From assembly GCA_002286715.1 (NCBI GenBank), contig NSJX01000033.1, positions 248,001 to 312,000 on the forward strand: DNA of 64,000 nucleotides, given 5' to 3'. Numbering within the stretch: the first letter of the stretch is position 1; each line of letters begins with the position of its first letter. Made by a program: the position numbers and the translations under genes. Shown one piece after another: positions 35,264 to 47,346 of this stretch. A model generated the notes under the pieces. The model did not search any database, was not told where the DNA came from, and saw only the letters and a program-made list of their open reading frames with translations. The DNA comes from Dentipellis sp. KUC8613 (Eukaryota; Basidiomycota; Agaricomycetes; Russulales; Hericiaceae).

Positions 35264-36597
35264 TCCCAGAAGTCAACTCGGACGTTACTTCGTGATGATA
35301 CGACTGTACGATGGTGGATGTGTTGTATGCTAATGCGATGTGAAAAAATCTAGATAGGATAGGGATCCCGATCGGCGATTTCTCTGCACTTACAGGAGTC
35401 AACGCGCGTGTTAACCTCGAAAGCGACTCCGATCTTCCATCGGGCTATTGTGAAACTATGCATGCGCACGCCGTCGCATGATTCTTCGGGTTTGATTGGA
35501 AAATGGGGATAATCATCCTGGACCACCGCCTTGGTATATGCTTCGAAATACAGCTGACTTCCTTTTCCCCATATGTAGAGTCGGGTTGCACACTAAGTAT
35601 AACATTCGGCCTCGGCCACTCTGTAATGCTTTGAGTAGTCATGAGGATCCAGCGACGCAAGAATGGCCTCTCGGGATTGATCAAGTCGTGCAGTACTAGG
35701 CATGGAAGCATATATTCGAATTTCGTTACATATTCTGGATCACAAGTGACCGCGTGGGCGCTTGTTTGTCGCTATTTGTCGCGGCTCCTCGGCAACGGGC
35801 CTCTTGCTCAGAATATTTGGCATTCCCATATCCCGATTCCTCATATGCCGACTTCTATCTCCCAATGTTTGAGGCCTTGAATGACGACTAATGTTTGCAG
35901 CCTTCCAGCGTCCCATATGTCCCGAGAACGTCCGACTAATGATCAACGCATGCGGTATTTAAACTAGGCACCGCGCGCGATGTGGGTCGTTGCGTACGAC
36001 TTCGGGTCGCCGGGTCATCTACGATAATTGCCGGGCGCAAACATTGTGAGTCGCTCAAGGTTCTCATGTTCTGTGGCCGTGGGAGATGTGTGTGGATGTA
36101 TATGTATTCACCCACTTGGACGCTACAATGTGTCTCGTAGCCGAGCCCGAGCCCGGTGACCGAGGCCGAGGCGTTGCAAGATAGGCGCGAAGTCCTCAGT
36201 GGGTTCCCGTGCGCAGTGGTGCGCAGATCTCATCAGGGCACTCGGGCTGTAAGAGCATCGATATCGAAGCACGGACATGATCATGTCGCCCCCGAGATGA
36301 ACCCGCTGCGGGGCGTCGTTCCACTTCGCCCGAATCCACATACGACGACCGTACCGCGACCGTGGTGATGCCCGTCTGTGATGCCTATGCTAGTTGGGTG
36401 GATCTGCAGGGTGCCGTCGCTATCTTCTGCGTCTATCCACTGTGTTCGGTGGGTTTGGTTTTGGTATAAATGGTGACTGTGCAAGGCTGCAACCGGCATC
36501 ATCACCACTCCTACTCATCCCTCCAGCTCTCCAGCTCTCCGGCTCTCCAGTTCTAACAGTTTACCTACTCCACCAACCCTCTCAACCAATCTAAAAC
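35264..36597. other. intergenic between SDR copies b and c
   Basis: About 1.3 kb. The last 180 bases are the promoter shared with copy d (separate entry). The rest shows no gene. Confidence 0.45.
36420..36535 (+). promoter_or_regulatory. SDR copy c promoter, shared with copy d
   Basis: Contains CTATCTTCTGCGTCTATCCA, then TATAAATGGTGA at about 36465, then GGCTGCAACCGGCATCATCA, then a pyrimidine-rich CTCTCCAGCTCTCC repeat before the start codon. Each block recurs in the same order upstream of copy d on the minus strand (48610-48758). The promoter was therefore duplicated together with the gene. Confidence 0.75.
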
Positions 36598-37795
36598 ATG
36601 TCTGGGCAACTCGTCTGGCTCATCACCGGTACCTCGTAAGTATCCACTGCTTTACCTCTTCAAACTATTCGCTCATGCATCTTACTTACCAGTGCCGGCC
36701 TTGGTCGCCTCATGACCCTCGAGGCCCTCAAGCGCGGTGATAAGGTTATCGCGACCGCCCGAGGCCGCTCCGTCGAGAAGCTCAGCGAGCTGAAGGCGCA
36801 GGGCGCCGATGTCATCGAGCTCGATGTCACCGCGCCTCTCGAGACGCTTCACGAGATCGCCAAGAAGGCGGTTGCTATCCACGGCCGCATCGACGTCCTC
36901 GTGAACAATGCCGGCTACCTTGCTGGCGGCGCACTTGAGGAGACGACGTGAGTCCCCTGAAGCATAGAGACAGGTGATAGCTGCTAACGGCTCGCGCAGT
37001 CCTGAAGAGACTTACGACCAGTTCAAGTATGCATCATTTCTCGATATCACGCGTGCCGTTTGCTGACGATCCTCTGCAGCACCAACATCTTTGGTGCCTT
37101 GAACATCGCTCGTGCCTTCCTTCCCTACATGAGGCCCCGCAAGACAGGAACTGTCGTCTGGATCGGCTCTATCGCCGGCTGGGAGTAAGTCCAAGCTCTC
37201 CTTCATCCAACTAGCCCATATTGACATTCACCTCCAGGGGCATCGCCAGCGCAGGTCTCTACTGCGCAACTAAGACCGCCATTCGCTGTAAGTCTGCTCA
37301 TGGCACGCACTCATATAACTTCGCTGACCATGATATACAGCTCTGTCGATGGCAATGGACAACGAGCTGCAGCCCCTCGGCCTGCGCAGCATGAACTTCG
37401 AGTTCGGCTACTTCCGCACGACCTTCCTCGCCCCCAGCCAGCGCACCGAAAGCACCACGCGCATCGCGGACTACGACGCCGCCTGCGGTGCCGCGGCCGC
37501 CGCTCTCGCCGGTGAGTGTTTCGACAGCAAATGCCTCTGACAGCCCACTGATCCGGATTCTGTCTGGTACGCAGCGTACGACGGGAAGCAGCCCGGCGAC
37601 CCCATCAAGGGCATCAAGGTCATGGTCGACCTCATCCGCGGAGAGGGCGTCGCCGCGGGCAGGGAGGTGCCGCATACGATTCAGTTCGGCTCGGATACGC
37701 TGAAGACGGTCAGGGAGTTCTGCGAGGAGACCACGGGCCGCATTGACGAGTGGGAGGATGTGTTTGCGTCGACTGATTTCCCGAAGGGCACGTAG
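36598..37795 (+). CDS. classical short-chain dehydrogenase, copy c
   Basis: 288 aa. Exons: 36598-36635, 36693-36947, 37000-37026, 37080-37184, 37238-37287, 37341-37511, 37575-37795 (38, 255, 27, 105, 50, 171, 221 nt). Seen: ITGTSAGLGR, NNAGYLAGG, VVWIGSIAGWE and GIASAGLYCATKTAIR, so cofactor site and Ser-Tyr-Lys catalysis are intact. The closest relative is copy d: both share GIASAGLYCATKTAIR and the promoter. Ends STDFPKGT like the others. Redundant dosage or small substrate differences are both possible. Confidence 0.92.
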
Positions 37796-38685
37796 AAGGA
37801 TCTGAGCGTTGGCTAGTTGGCGTTGGGATTGGTAACATTGGACTTTTGGAGGAATGCACTTATAATTAGACTAGGGTACATAATTCGGGTAATATGGACG
37901 CTTGTTTAAGAGACGTGGCGCACTTGAATGTATCCTACAATCAATTGCTATATCCCTTTTTCTCCATCCACTGATGCCTGTCGACGTTTCAGCATTTGCT
38001 ACAGACGACTCGGACCTGCGAAGGCCACCCTGGGAGATATTCGGACGCCCCGGAGGTCCTTGAAGTCATCTCCCTATAGTATACCGCAATATCCGCTGCC
38101 CCGGATCAAAGATCCTTGCAGTACCAAGCCAGCATCTCATCAATAGTTCCGTTTGGCCCGCCCGCCGCTCGCATTACTTACAAACCTACCCGAGCCACCA
38201 TTGAGATCGCCGTCAACTCAGGACCGTGACACAGGTGAGTACGCCGCTGCACCATTCGCGTTGACGTCTTCCAGCTCTGAACCCAAGTCTCTCCAATTTT
38301 TCTGGCCATCATCTAAAAATCACGCGTATCGGCGGGACAAACCTCCTGCGGGCGGCTTGGCAAGTCACGGTCGGTACGATGCTCGTGGCCAAGGGACTAG
38401 AATCGTTTGCAATTGATCATCCATGCCCGAGTCGTGTACGCGTCAAGTTTTCGCTGGCTGTGCTTGCTCCGTCATCTGCGCACAGTTGAAATTTCCAGCG
38501 CATGCGCATGCGCAGATCAGGGCTGGCGCTGCGAGTCCGGCGGCGTCTGTGTGACTGACCTTCCTAACTCTTAAGAGGCCGTCTGAGGGTGATCGTTCTC
38601 ACAAGGTTCGCGTCTTCTTCCTTCCCTCGTCTTTCTCTACCACCCCTCCGGTATTGCTTGGATTCGACATCCAACGGTCACTACG
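37796..38685. other. intergenic, no gene seen
   Basis: About 890 bases between SDR copy c and the membrane-anchored hydrolase. A GCGCATGCGCATGCGC palindromic repeat lies near 38500-38516; no other structure seen. Confidence 0.4.
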
Positions 38686-40008
38686 ATGTTCGAATTTCGC
38701 CATCAGCCTTTCAAAGGCGTCTACTGGACCTTGGTCGGCCTCAGCATCGTCGTCCGGCTGCCCTACTGGTCCCTCACATGGCTGGTCCCCGCATGGCGCC
38801 CACGCCGCTCCTGGGGCCTCGCGCGCACGCTGACCGTCGCCATCGTGCAGAACGTCGTCGACGGGTTCTACCGCACGGACATGGAGCTGATGAAGGACGA
38901 CCCGCACAAGAACGCGGCGCGCGCAGACGAGATGGGGCTCGTGTGGATCGACGGCGTGCCCGATGATTGGATCACGGGCGAGGTCAAGGAGGTCGCGGAG
39001 CTGAATGAGGTCGTCCCGGAGAAGATTGCTGGGTACTGGTATGGCCCGCGTGGGGAGGATGGCAAGGCGGGTCAGCCTGCTGCGCCTGGGGAGAAGGTAC
39101 TTTACTGGCTGCACGGTGCGTATCGCCCTTCTCGTCAACTGAACGACTGCTCAATTTCGCATCTCGGCGTCCTCGCAGGTGGAGCCTACCTCGTACGTCT
39201 AGTAACTCCGTCTATGACATCTATGACTGATACTGAATAATTTTCGTAGGGCGGTAGCATCAGCCCCGACACCCGACACCGCCTGTACGAGAACCTGCAA
39301 GACAACAACGGGATCTTCCCCCGCCTCTTCGGCGTCGAATACCGTGTATCCTCCGCCGCGCCCTTCCCCTCCGCAAACCCCTTCCCCGCCGCGCTCCTCG
39401 ACGGGCTCGCCGGCTACCGCTACCTCGTGCACACGCTCCACTTCTCGCCAGACAACATCGTCCTCGGCGGCGACTCCGCCGGCGGGCACCTCGCGCTCAG
39501 CCTCGCACGCTACCTCGCGCTCGCCGCGCTGCCCGGCGCGCCTCAGCCGCGCGGCCTGCTGCTGTTCTCGCCGACGCTCGACTGGGGCTGCACGCACGAC
39601 ACAACGCCGGACTGCTCCATGGCGCGCAACGCGCGCTCGGACGTCGTCGCCGCCATCCTCAAGGCCGGGTACACGCCGCGCGCGCTCCGCGGGAAGCTGC
39701 CCCCCGACGCGGCGACGCGCAACCCGTGGATCTCGCCCGCGTCGCTCGAGCTGGAGCACACGGACGACCTCTTTGCCGGCCTCCCCCCGACGTGCATCGT
39801 CGCGGCCGGCGCGGAGCAGACGGTCGATGCGATGCGCACCGGGCGGGATAGTCTCGTGCGCGATCTGGGACAGGGCAAGGTGCGCTATTTGGAGTATGAG
39901 GATGCGTACCATGATTTCTTGACGACGAGCTGGGAGCCGGAGAGGACGCAGGCGGTGAAGGATCTCGTGGAGTGGTATAATGAGATTTTTGGTACCTCTT
40001 CGGCTTGA
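38686..40008 (+). CDS. membrane-anchored alpha/beta-hydrolase fold-3 esterase
   Basis: Three exons, 38686-39115, 39179-39192 and 39250-40008, 400 aa. Seen: a hydrophobic N-terminal segment (about residues 12-38, WTLVGLSIVVRLPYWSLTWL) that may anchor the enzyme; oxyanion-hole motif HGGAYLGG (about residues 143-150); GGDSAGGH with nucleophile Ser224; and AYHDF near the end with the catalytic His at about 369. The middle exon is only 14 nt and encodes Gly-Ala-Tyr-Leu of the oxyanion hole; without it the frame and the motif are both lost. This layout resembles fungal steryl acetyl hydrolase or related membrane esterases, but the substrate is not known. Confidence 0.87.
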
Positions 40009-40383
40009 TTTTCTCTTCTGGATGGCTTGCACGCTCACACACACTCGCTCTATTGCTCTGTGTATATTCGCGATTCGGAACTTCGATTTCGTGTCCCCCA
40101 CATTCACTATTGGACGCTCTCGCCTCCTAACTTATCTTCTTCGACTTTTTGTTCATCTTACAGCATATAAAACCTCGACCCATCTGTCCTTAAATACTTA
40201 ATTATCTGTCCCTGTCCAGGAATTATTACGGTTCTCCCCGAAGAACCAGCCGTGTACTGAGCCTATCACCAAAATACCATTACCATCAGCACCACACCAA
40301 CACGACCCCTCGTACCGTGCCATATCTGTAGCCTATGTACACGCAAGCTCACCCCATTATGCCTCCATCACCCCAGCGCGCAC
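40009..40383. other. intergenic between convergent genes
   Basis: 375 bases, AT-richer than the flanking exons, between the converging hydrolase and GT69 genes. Probably the two 3' UTRs. Confidence 0.45.
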
Positions 40384-42141
40384 TCATGGCATCTTGAAGC
40401 TCCGGTCATGGCGCACCTTCACCGCATCCGGCTTGGTCGACTTCTCCGGCATGCGCTCCCAGATGGGGTCTACATCCGGGCCATCGAGGTCACCAGCGCC
40501 GTCCCAGCCCCAGCACCACACTGTTTATCGCACAAATGCATCAGCATGATCCAGAAAATATAAGACGAGGGAAGGAAGACGCACCGTGGTCGGGCCCGGG
40601 GACAAAGTCGACCGCCTCGCCCTCTTCCTCGGTGAACAGCCGATCGTGCGGGCCGAACCAAGAGCGGTCCTGCGGATCCGTGCGCGGGTTGTCGGGCAGC
40701 CCGCCGAGGCGGACGTAGCCGCGGATCGAGGTCAAGTTCCTGCGCTGCGGGTGGATGATATCAAAGACCCTCTGCGGCCCCAATTCCATGAACACATCGT
40801 CGAACGCGGGGGGGATGACATGGCACTCACCCGGTCGTACGCGAGCTTGACACGCGGCACCATCAGAATGCGGCCATAGCCCGCCGCCCAGTAGTCGTTG
40901 CAGATGAGCGAGCACTCGGACGCGGAGCACTCGCCGTCGGTGATGCGCGCCATGCGGAAGCGGACGTGCGGCGGGCTGTAGAACGGCGCGGGGTCGAGCA
41001 CGGCGACGCCGTTCCAGCAGGACTGCACCTGCATCGGCAGGTGCCGTTGGAAGCGCTCCGACGACTGCGCGTGCTGGAAGACGCTCTCGAACGGCTCGTT
41101 GTTGAGCGCCGTGCCGTTGATGTCGCGCGCGACCCAGTTGTCGTAGAACACGGGCGAGCCCTGTGGTCGTGCGCAGAGAGTGGATTAGTGGGAAGTCGGT
41201 GGGGCAACAGGGGGGAGGGGAGAACGCACGATCTCGTCGTTGTACATGTAGTCCGCGGCGCAGGTGATGCCTGCGTTGTTGCGGCGGCTCTGCCAGATGA
41301 GCTCGAGGAGGTCGTCGACGCAGGGGAGGATGTCGTTCATGAAGATTATCGAGTCGAAGTACTCGTTCTCGGCGTCGCGCAGCTCGTGCAGCGGCACGAA
41401 CGCGGCGTTGCGCACCTCGGCGAGGTACTCGATGCGGTGGTTGAACGCGCCGCGCGTGCGCTGCGACGTGCGGATCGTGATGCGCATGCCGACGCTGCGC
41501 GTGAGCGCGTCGAAGATGCGCAGCAGCGCCTTCGTCTGGTCCGTCGACCCGTTCTCGTAGATCGACACGAACACGTTGTGGTACCCGAGCACCGCGGCAA
41601 CGCGGAAGAGCGTCGCGAAGAGGTCTGGGATGATGTCGAACGAGTTGTAGAGGTTGATTGCGAAGAAGTACTTGTGCTCGCCCCCGGAGAGGTCGCGCCG
41701 GTGCTTGTAGTACTGCGTTTCGACTTGGTTCGGGAGCGGGACGGGGTCAAGGCCGCCAAGGCCGAGGTCCATGAGCCAGGAGGAGGACTGCGCGGCGTTG
41801 TGGCCGATAAGCGGCGCGTAGCGGTCGCGGACCTGCTGCACGTAGAGCGGGCTCGCGTTGCGCGTGCACTCGCGGGTGTGATGTGGCGAGAGGGAGGTGA
41901 GGAGATCAAGCACGCGACGGCGCTGCTCGAGAGTCGGCAGGGAGACGGGATGGCGGGTGTTCAAGCGGCTGGAGGAGTATGTTGGGGCGTGTCCACCGCG
42001 CCATGCTGTCGAGGGTGCGGTGCTAGGTGCGAATGTGCGGGTGAGGAGGGCACCGATGAGGATGCCGAGAACTATGGCTACAGGAGTGGGGATCTGGCGG
42101 GCGAGGGTGAAGAGGCGGCTGCTTTGACTTTTGGGATGCAT
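40384..42141 (-). CDS. GT69 (CAP59/CMT1-like) alpha-1,3-mannosyltransferase family protein
   Basis: Golgi type II membrane protein of the cryptococcal CAP59/CMT1 family. Four exons: 41230-42141, 40831-41160, 40585-40771, 40384-40520, 521 aa. Seen: membrane anchor at about residues 18-36 (TPVAIVLGILIGALLTR); KYFFAINLYNSFDIIPDLF; VFVSIYENGSTDQTKALL; FMNDILPCVDDLLELI; ITCAADYMYNDEI; and CWNGVAVLDPAPF, all characteristic CAP59-family blocks. Family knowledge: Cmt1 transfers mannose from GDP-mannose in alpha-1,3 linkage and Cap59 is needed for glucuronoxylomannan export. It is head-to-head with the SGNH-type gene at 42693, 551 bases away, and a GT90 gene lies 37 kb to the left. In a fungus without a capsule the product may be an exopolysaccharide or wall mannan. 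Confidence 0.87.
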
Positions 42142-42692
42142 GGTGGACTGTTCAGCGGTGCTGTCGGGGTATGTACTCTGCGGCGGCTACTGGCTGAACG
42201 ATGAAGAAAAGCCTGAGTTCAATGTATCGCGAGATAATGAGTGACGTACCAGCGATGCAGTACACTCAAGGCTAGCGCAAAACTGAGTGAACGACTTCCG
42301 GGTTGCTCGTAGCTAGTCAAGCGCTAGACGCTGACGACTGAACCGATAGATAGACGTTATTAGCTCCATATATCGAGGGAGATATCGTGACATACTGTGT
42401 GGTCGAACGGGGGCCGTAATGGTGACAGCTCACTCGAGTTCACCGCAAAACTGAACGAACAGTTTCTGAGGGGCTCGGTCTATCAAAGGCACAATATTCC
42501 GAGCTTGAGAACAGAATAAATGAGCCCGAGAGCCTCGAATACGCGAGTTCGTGGCTTGAGCGGAGGTGGTGGACGGAGGAGAGCGCGGAGCAAACTTCGC
42601 TTGGCGGGTTCGGCGAGCTCCGTCCACGGCCTGGCACCTCCTTCCTCTCGCCGCCATCCCGCCTCCCGCCCTCTTCGTCGACGCTCTGCACG
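42142..42692. promoter_or_regulatory. bidirectional promoter region, GT69 / SGNH capsular-type gene
   Basis: 551 bases between divergent start codons of two genes from capsule-associated families. No TATA box is obvious. The arrangement suggests joint regulation. Confidence 0.45.
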
Positions 42693-44828
42693 ATGATGCA
42701 GAGACGTACCGGCAAGAACGCCGCCCACATCTCGCCGCCGACACCTGGCCTACCCCCCTCTCACGTATCCTCGTCAGACGAGAAGCCGACCTCGCGCCTC
42801 AACCAGCGCAGCTTCGGCGTCACCAACCGTATCTGGCTTATCCTCTCGCTCTTTCTCTTCATCATCCTCTTCACGCGGTTTATCTACCCTACGCACCCAC
42901 AAGACACGTACTACAACCGCCACTACTCGCCCTCCTATGCTGCGAACTTGAAGCCGACAAATTACCTCAATGCGTCAGAGGAGACCGGAGAGAATCCGTT
43001 CGACTTTTGCCCGACGTTTGGGCCGGGCGATGAGCTGGCGCAGAAGTACGGCGCGCTGACGATCTCGAAGAGCTGGCTGCATCTGGGCAGCGGTGCGAGG
43101 GTGCAGAAGGTCATCCACAAGGCGTTGCTGGGACAGCCTGTCACCATTAGCGTCATCGGGGGTTCGAGTGAGTGCCTCTCTCCTACACCTTGCAACTGAA
43201 GTATCTTGTACTGCACGAACCCCATTCGGAGCCTCGGGTTCGAAGTCAAGTCGACCTCCAGTTTCCGCCACGCATGATCACCTTGCACGCGCCTATATCG
43301 CTATGCTGCTCTGAATTTTTACTGACATCTCGTTGTGCAGTATCAGCCTGCCATGGCGCCGGCGACGACCCCATATCTCCCGACTGCTACCCCTCACGCT
43401 TCTTCTCGTGGTGGAACACCGTCTTCCCGCACCCTGCCTCCGAGCTCACGAACGGCGCCATGCGGCGTACTAACTCCGAGTACTTCGCCTTCTGCAATGC
43501 GCACCACCTTCCTGACATCACGGACATGATCATCATCGAGCTCGATACCGACGACAAGCCGTACGTGATTCGTCTCCACTTTCGGTCGCTCGCTCACAGT
43601 TGCTCTGCAGGGATCGCACCACGCTGGACAACTTCGAGCTGCTCGTGCGCTCGCTCCTGCTGCGCCCAGACATGCCTGCCGTCATCATCCTCGGCCACTT
43701 CAGTCCACAGACGTACCAGCAGAATGGTTTCGCAGGCCCCGACCACTGGCACAGCGTGGTCGCCCAGTTCTACGACGTGCCACACGTCAGGTATGTCACC
43801 CAACCCGCCGCGCTTCCCAGCCTAACCTAGCCTCTGCTCCACAGCATCAAAGCCGCACTGTACCCGCCGTACATCGCGTCCCCGGCGTCCATCGACTCGT
43901 ACTTCACCGACCCGATCCTCGCGAACCCGCACGGGCACGAGCTGCTCTCCGACATCCTCGTCGCCTACATCCAGTCGCAGATCTGCACGACCTGGGCCGC
44001 CGCGACCGGCAAGGCGTTCTCCGGCGGCGGCTCGCTGCCCGTGTACTACGCGCTCGGCGGCGGCAGCGTCGGCGACTCGGCGGGGTCGGGGTCCGGCCTC
44101 TTCGCGGGCGCGGGGCAGCGCAAGGACGCGTCGCCCGAGGGCGAGGGCGAGACGCGCGGCGGGTCGACGGGGAACCGGGACACGGGGCCCGTCGCGGCGC
44201 ACCTGCGCGTGCCGCCGTCGCGCATCGCGTCGCTGCCCGCGGACGTGCAGAGCCACGTGTTCGAGGAGGTCGCGCCGGCGTGCATCTCCGCGAACGACCT
44301 GATCAACCCGCTCCCGCCGTCGCTCTTCACCGGCTCGGGCTGGCACGCGTACCACCCGCCGTCCGCGTCGCCGTACGGCTCGCCCGCGTCGCCCGGCGTG
44401 TCGAGCGGCGGCCCCGTGAGCAGCAGCGCGGCGCACTACTGGTACTCGACGCTCCCGACGAGCAAGCTGCGCATCCCGATCCAGATCGGCGCGGGCGATG
44501 TGGGGGTGTATTATGTGCGCGAGCCGCGCGCGGTCGTCGCGGAGGGCAGCGAGGTCGAGTGCTGGGTGGACGATAATTATCAGGGCGCGGTCGTCATTGG
44601 GAATGCGGCGGACATCGACACGAGCGAGCCGACGTGCGTTTGTTTCTTCCTTCGTCGTATTTGTGATAAGGACTTGTGCTGATGTTGGGCGGTTTGGTTT
44701 GCGTGTGCAGGCTGCAGATGATCGACCACTACGTCGCGCGCGGGTCGCACTTCGTCGAGTGCCAGCTGCTCGGCGAGGAGGGCACCGGCGTGCCGCCGTT
44801 CAAAATCATTGGCGTGTTCACGACGTAA
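42693..44828 (+). CDS. SGNH-fold capsular-associated-type protein (CAP64-like)
   Basis: Five exons: 42693-43167, 43341-43560, 43611-43790, 43845-44633, 44711-44828, 593 aa. Seen: short cytosolic tail, one membrane segment at about residues 47-65 (IWLILSLFLFIILFTRFIY), then a luminal domain beginning VTISVIGGSISACHGAG, which has the Gly-x-Ser block I of SGNH/PC-esterase hydrolases, ITDMIIIELDTDD, and a C-terminal beta-rich part. A Gly/Ser-rich insert of about 80 residues lies at about 390-470. Family knowledge: basidiomycete proteins of this type are labelled capsular associated and are related to the Cas3/Cap64 group, which affects glucuronoxylomannan substitution. The exact subfamily is my inference; an O-acetyl transfer or esterase activity is possible. 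Confidence 0.7.
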
Positions 44829-45274
44829 AACGACGCTGCGCGGGACATGACGGTCCACGCATGGGCACGGCTGCGTGCTGTTTAGAGACCCGGACGGGCG
44901 GTAGGGCATGTGCGGGGCATGTATACGTATGCTATTGGCTTGGGATATGGGTATAGATATCGAGTAATTGCGTTCGGCGGGCTGGTGCGTCGTGCGCGGC
45001 GCGGTTGAGTACGTGTGGCCATGACGGGACAGTATGTATATACTGCTGATGTACATGGGTACTGGGATCTCTCTGGGTCCTCGAGAGGGTCAGGCGCTCA
45101 GCGTTCGGCCGACAGTAATACGACACTGCACTACTCTCCCGAGCTGAGTATAAGCGTTACAAGAAACAGGTATCTGAGGTATCACACAGGCAGTCTGTTC
45201 TATACAACGGTAACGGTATCGCAAGAGCAAGAAGCAAGCACTACGCATCCATTCATCTCGGAGGCCCAGCACGA
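44829..45274. other. intergenic between convergent genes
   Basis: 446 bases between the converging SGNH-type gene and the tetraspan gene. No coding signal seen. Confidence 0.45.
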
Positions 45275-46626
45275 TCACCTCCCGCTATGCGCATGCACGT
45301 CCGCGAACGGATCGTCCCCCTTCTTGTCGTCCGTCTCGAACCCGATCGTCGAGGACGAGCCCGAACCCGCGCCGACGCCATACCCCGGCAGCTTGCCCGC
45401 CTCCTCGTCGTGCGGCCTGTACGGGGGCACGCCGGGCGGCGGGCCAGGCGGCGGGGCGTACGTGGGCCCCGCGTACGGGTCGTAGCTGCCCCCGGAGCCG
45501 CCGGGACTGTAGGCGGGGTTGTAATGGGAGGGGAAGGAGTCGCGCTGTGGGACGGGCACGCGCGAGGCGTTGGCGGCGGAGGTGGGGTCGAGCGCTTGGT
45601 GGTAGTAGGAGAAGGCGACCATGGTGAAGATGCCCATGAGCACTGCGGGCAGGATAGGTGTGAGTGTTAGTGGTGAGTGTCAGTGTGAAGGAGCGAACCG
45701 ATTTCGATGAGGAGCGAGACGATCTCGGACCAGGAGTCGTGGTTCCAGGCGCTCTTGCACCCTGTGGATGGGTAGAAAGTTAGGAATATGTGATGGTGGA
45801 GGTGGAAGGAGAGGGAGGGACGCACAGTCGGCGGCGTCGGCGGCGTCGAGCGTCTTGCTCTCGTGCGGGCCCCAGATGCCCCACCTGAAGTCGACCGTCT
45901 GGCCAGTCAAAATGTTCTGGCATTCAGAGAGTAGGTTACTCTGCAATATTAATCGACCGTCAGTACTCGAACAAATGGGAAGGAGTCGATGTACTCGCCT
46001 TGAGGACGAAGTGCGCGATAACGCGCATGAGGCCGGCGACGATGACGATGACGGTGCTGAAGAGCGAGAGGAAGGCGTAGATCCGAATAAGGGAAAGGCG
46101 TTGCTACATTGGATCGCCATTCGTGAACAACTAAGGCGAGGCTCTCCAGACAAAAAAACACCCACGAGGACGGCGGAGACGACACCGAAAAACTCAATAA
46201 CTGCAGCAGCCATATACAGCGCTCCGAGCGCGATGGAGAAATTCGCCAGCTTCGGCTGGCCCTCTGCAGAGCTTTCGTTCAGATGGGAAATGATGGGATG
46301 TCGGGATGGTGCTTACGGCCTTTGTCCGTGCCGACTTCTTTGAACAGGCCGATCTTGTTTCCGTTCGTTAGATTCTACTAACTACGTGTATTAAGGAGCG
46401 TAGAGTCGACTTACAGCCCTATTGTGTGCCCGCGATTCGGAGGTCAGTAATATGTTGCGTTTTAAGACAAAAGGCGGAGTGCGCACCATATCAACGTCCA
46501 GATACCACTGACAAGTCCAACTGGAGTGATTTCGAGTTTGAGAGGCTATATAATGCGTGATCCATGAGGAAACTTACAAGCGACAACCACGGGTCTCAGA
46601 CTTGAGCGGTATACACGCGCTACCAT
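45275..46626 (-). CDS. four-TM membrane protein with proline-rich tail
   Basis: 297 aa from nine exons: 46578-46626, 46487-46520, 46415-46418, 46317-46374, 46166-46263, 45999-46103, 45826-45940, 45699-45761, 45275-45642. Seen: TM1 (VVVAFGLVSGIWTLIWANL), TM2 (IALGALYMAAAVIEFFGVV), TM3 (LSLFSTVIVIVAGLMRVIA), a loop with Cys (SECQN, DWCKSAWNH), TM4 (LLIEIVLMGIFTMVAFSYY), then a cytosolic tail rich in Pro, Gly and Tyr (PPPGPPPGVPPYRPHDEE). The layout resembles MARVEL or tetraspan-like plasma-membrane proteins of basidiomycetes; the function is unknown. Two splicing oddities are needed to keep the frame: a 4 nt exon in TM1 and a GC-AG intron after TM3. Confidence 0.72.
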
Positions 46627-47346
46627 GGCGTATGGCGGCGGGTTTCCTGTACCATCGACCGTTAGCATTAGCCATTCCCACTTCTCGATCCAATACAATA
46701 GAGATAGCATCGAAACTCACCCGAAGGTGGAGGAACCCTCGACGTATCCATCCTTGCTCAGTACTTCGCACTCCAGAAGTGCTGGGAATGTTCGGCTCTT
46801 TAGTAATCGAAGGGAGAGAGACACGGCTACAGCAACAACAACAGTGGGGGGTCGTAAGTCGTGATTGGGGCGTGAGGTAGAGGTACAGAATATGAGGGCC
46901 TGCGCTGGGCAGTGTGGTGGTATTGGGTCAAGTCGAGGGCGAGGCTTAGTAGTGGGGCTGTCCGAGTCGCCGGTGACGCAGCCTCGGCGCGTTGAGCCTT
47001 GTCCATGCACTACTGCCTCCGCTATAATCTAATTGTTCTTCCTTCGTCGAGCACTCAGTACTCAGCTCTGGTCTGTCGGGATTGTGTGGTCCAGAAGGTA
47101 TGTTATTTACAGAACTCATTTCGTCATCGGCGGCTTCTTTGTAGGCCTCCTTCAGCCGAGACCTTCCCCGCATCTCACCACAGCTATAACTACGGACGGA
47201 AGAAACACAAACGAAGACCCTTGTATTATCTAGCTATATATCGTATTATAATCCTGTAAGTATACCCTTCCCTCTATAATGGTCCCAAATCTATGCAGCG
47301 AATCCATGTCCAAAATCATCAAAACACATCGTCACTCTGCAATCAC
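46627..47346. other. intergenic, no gene seen
   Basis: 720 bases between the tetraspan gene start and SDR copy d stop. No coding signal recognised. Confidence 0.45.

Noticed and set aside
40966..42204. Plus-strand open frame of about 410 codons opposite the GT69 gene
   Set aside because: It is rich in Arg, Glu, Val and Ala, as expected from the complement of a GC-rich coding strand. The minus strand carries clear CAP59-family motifs.
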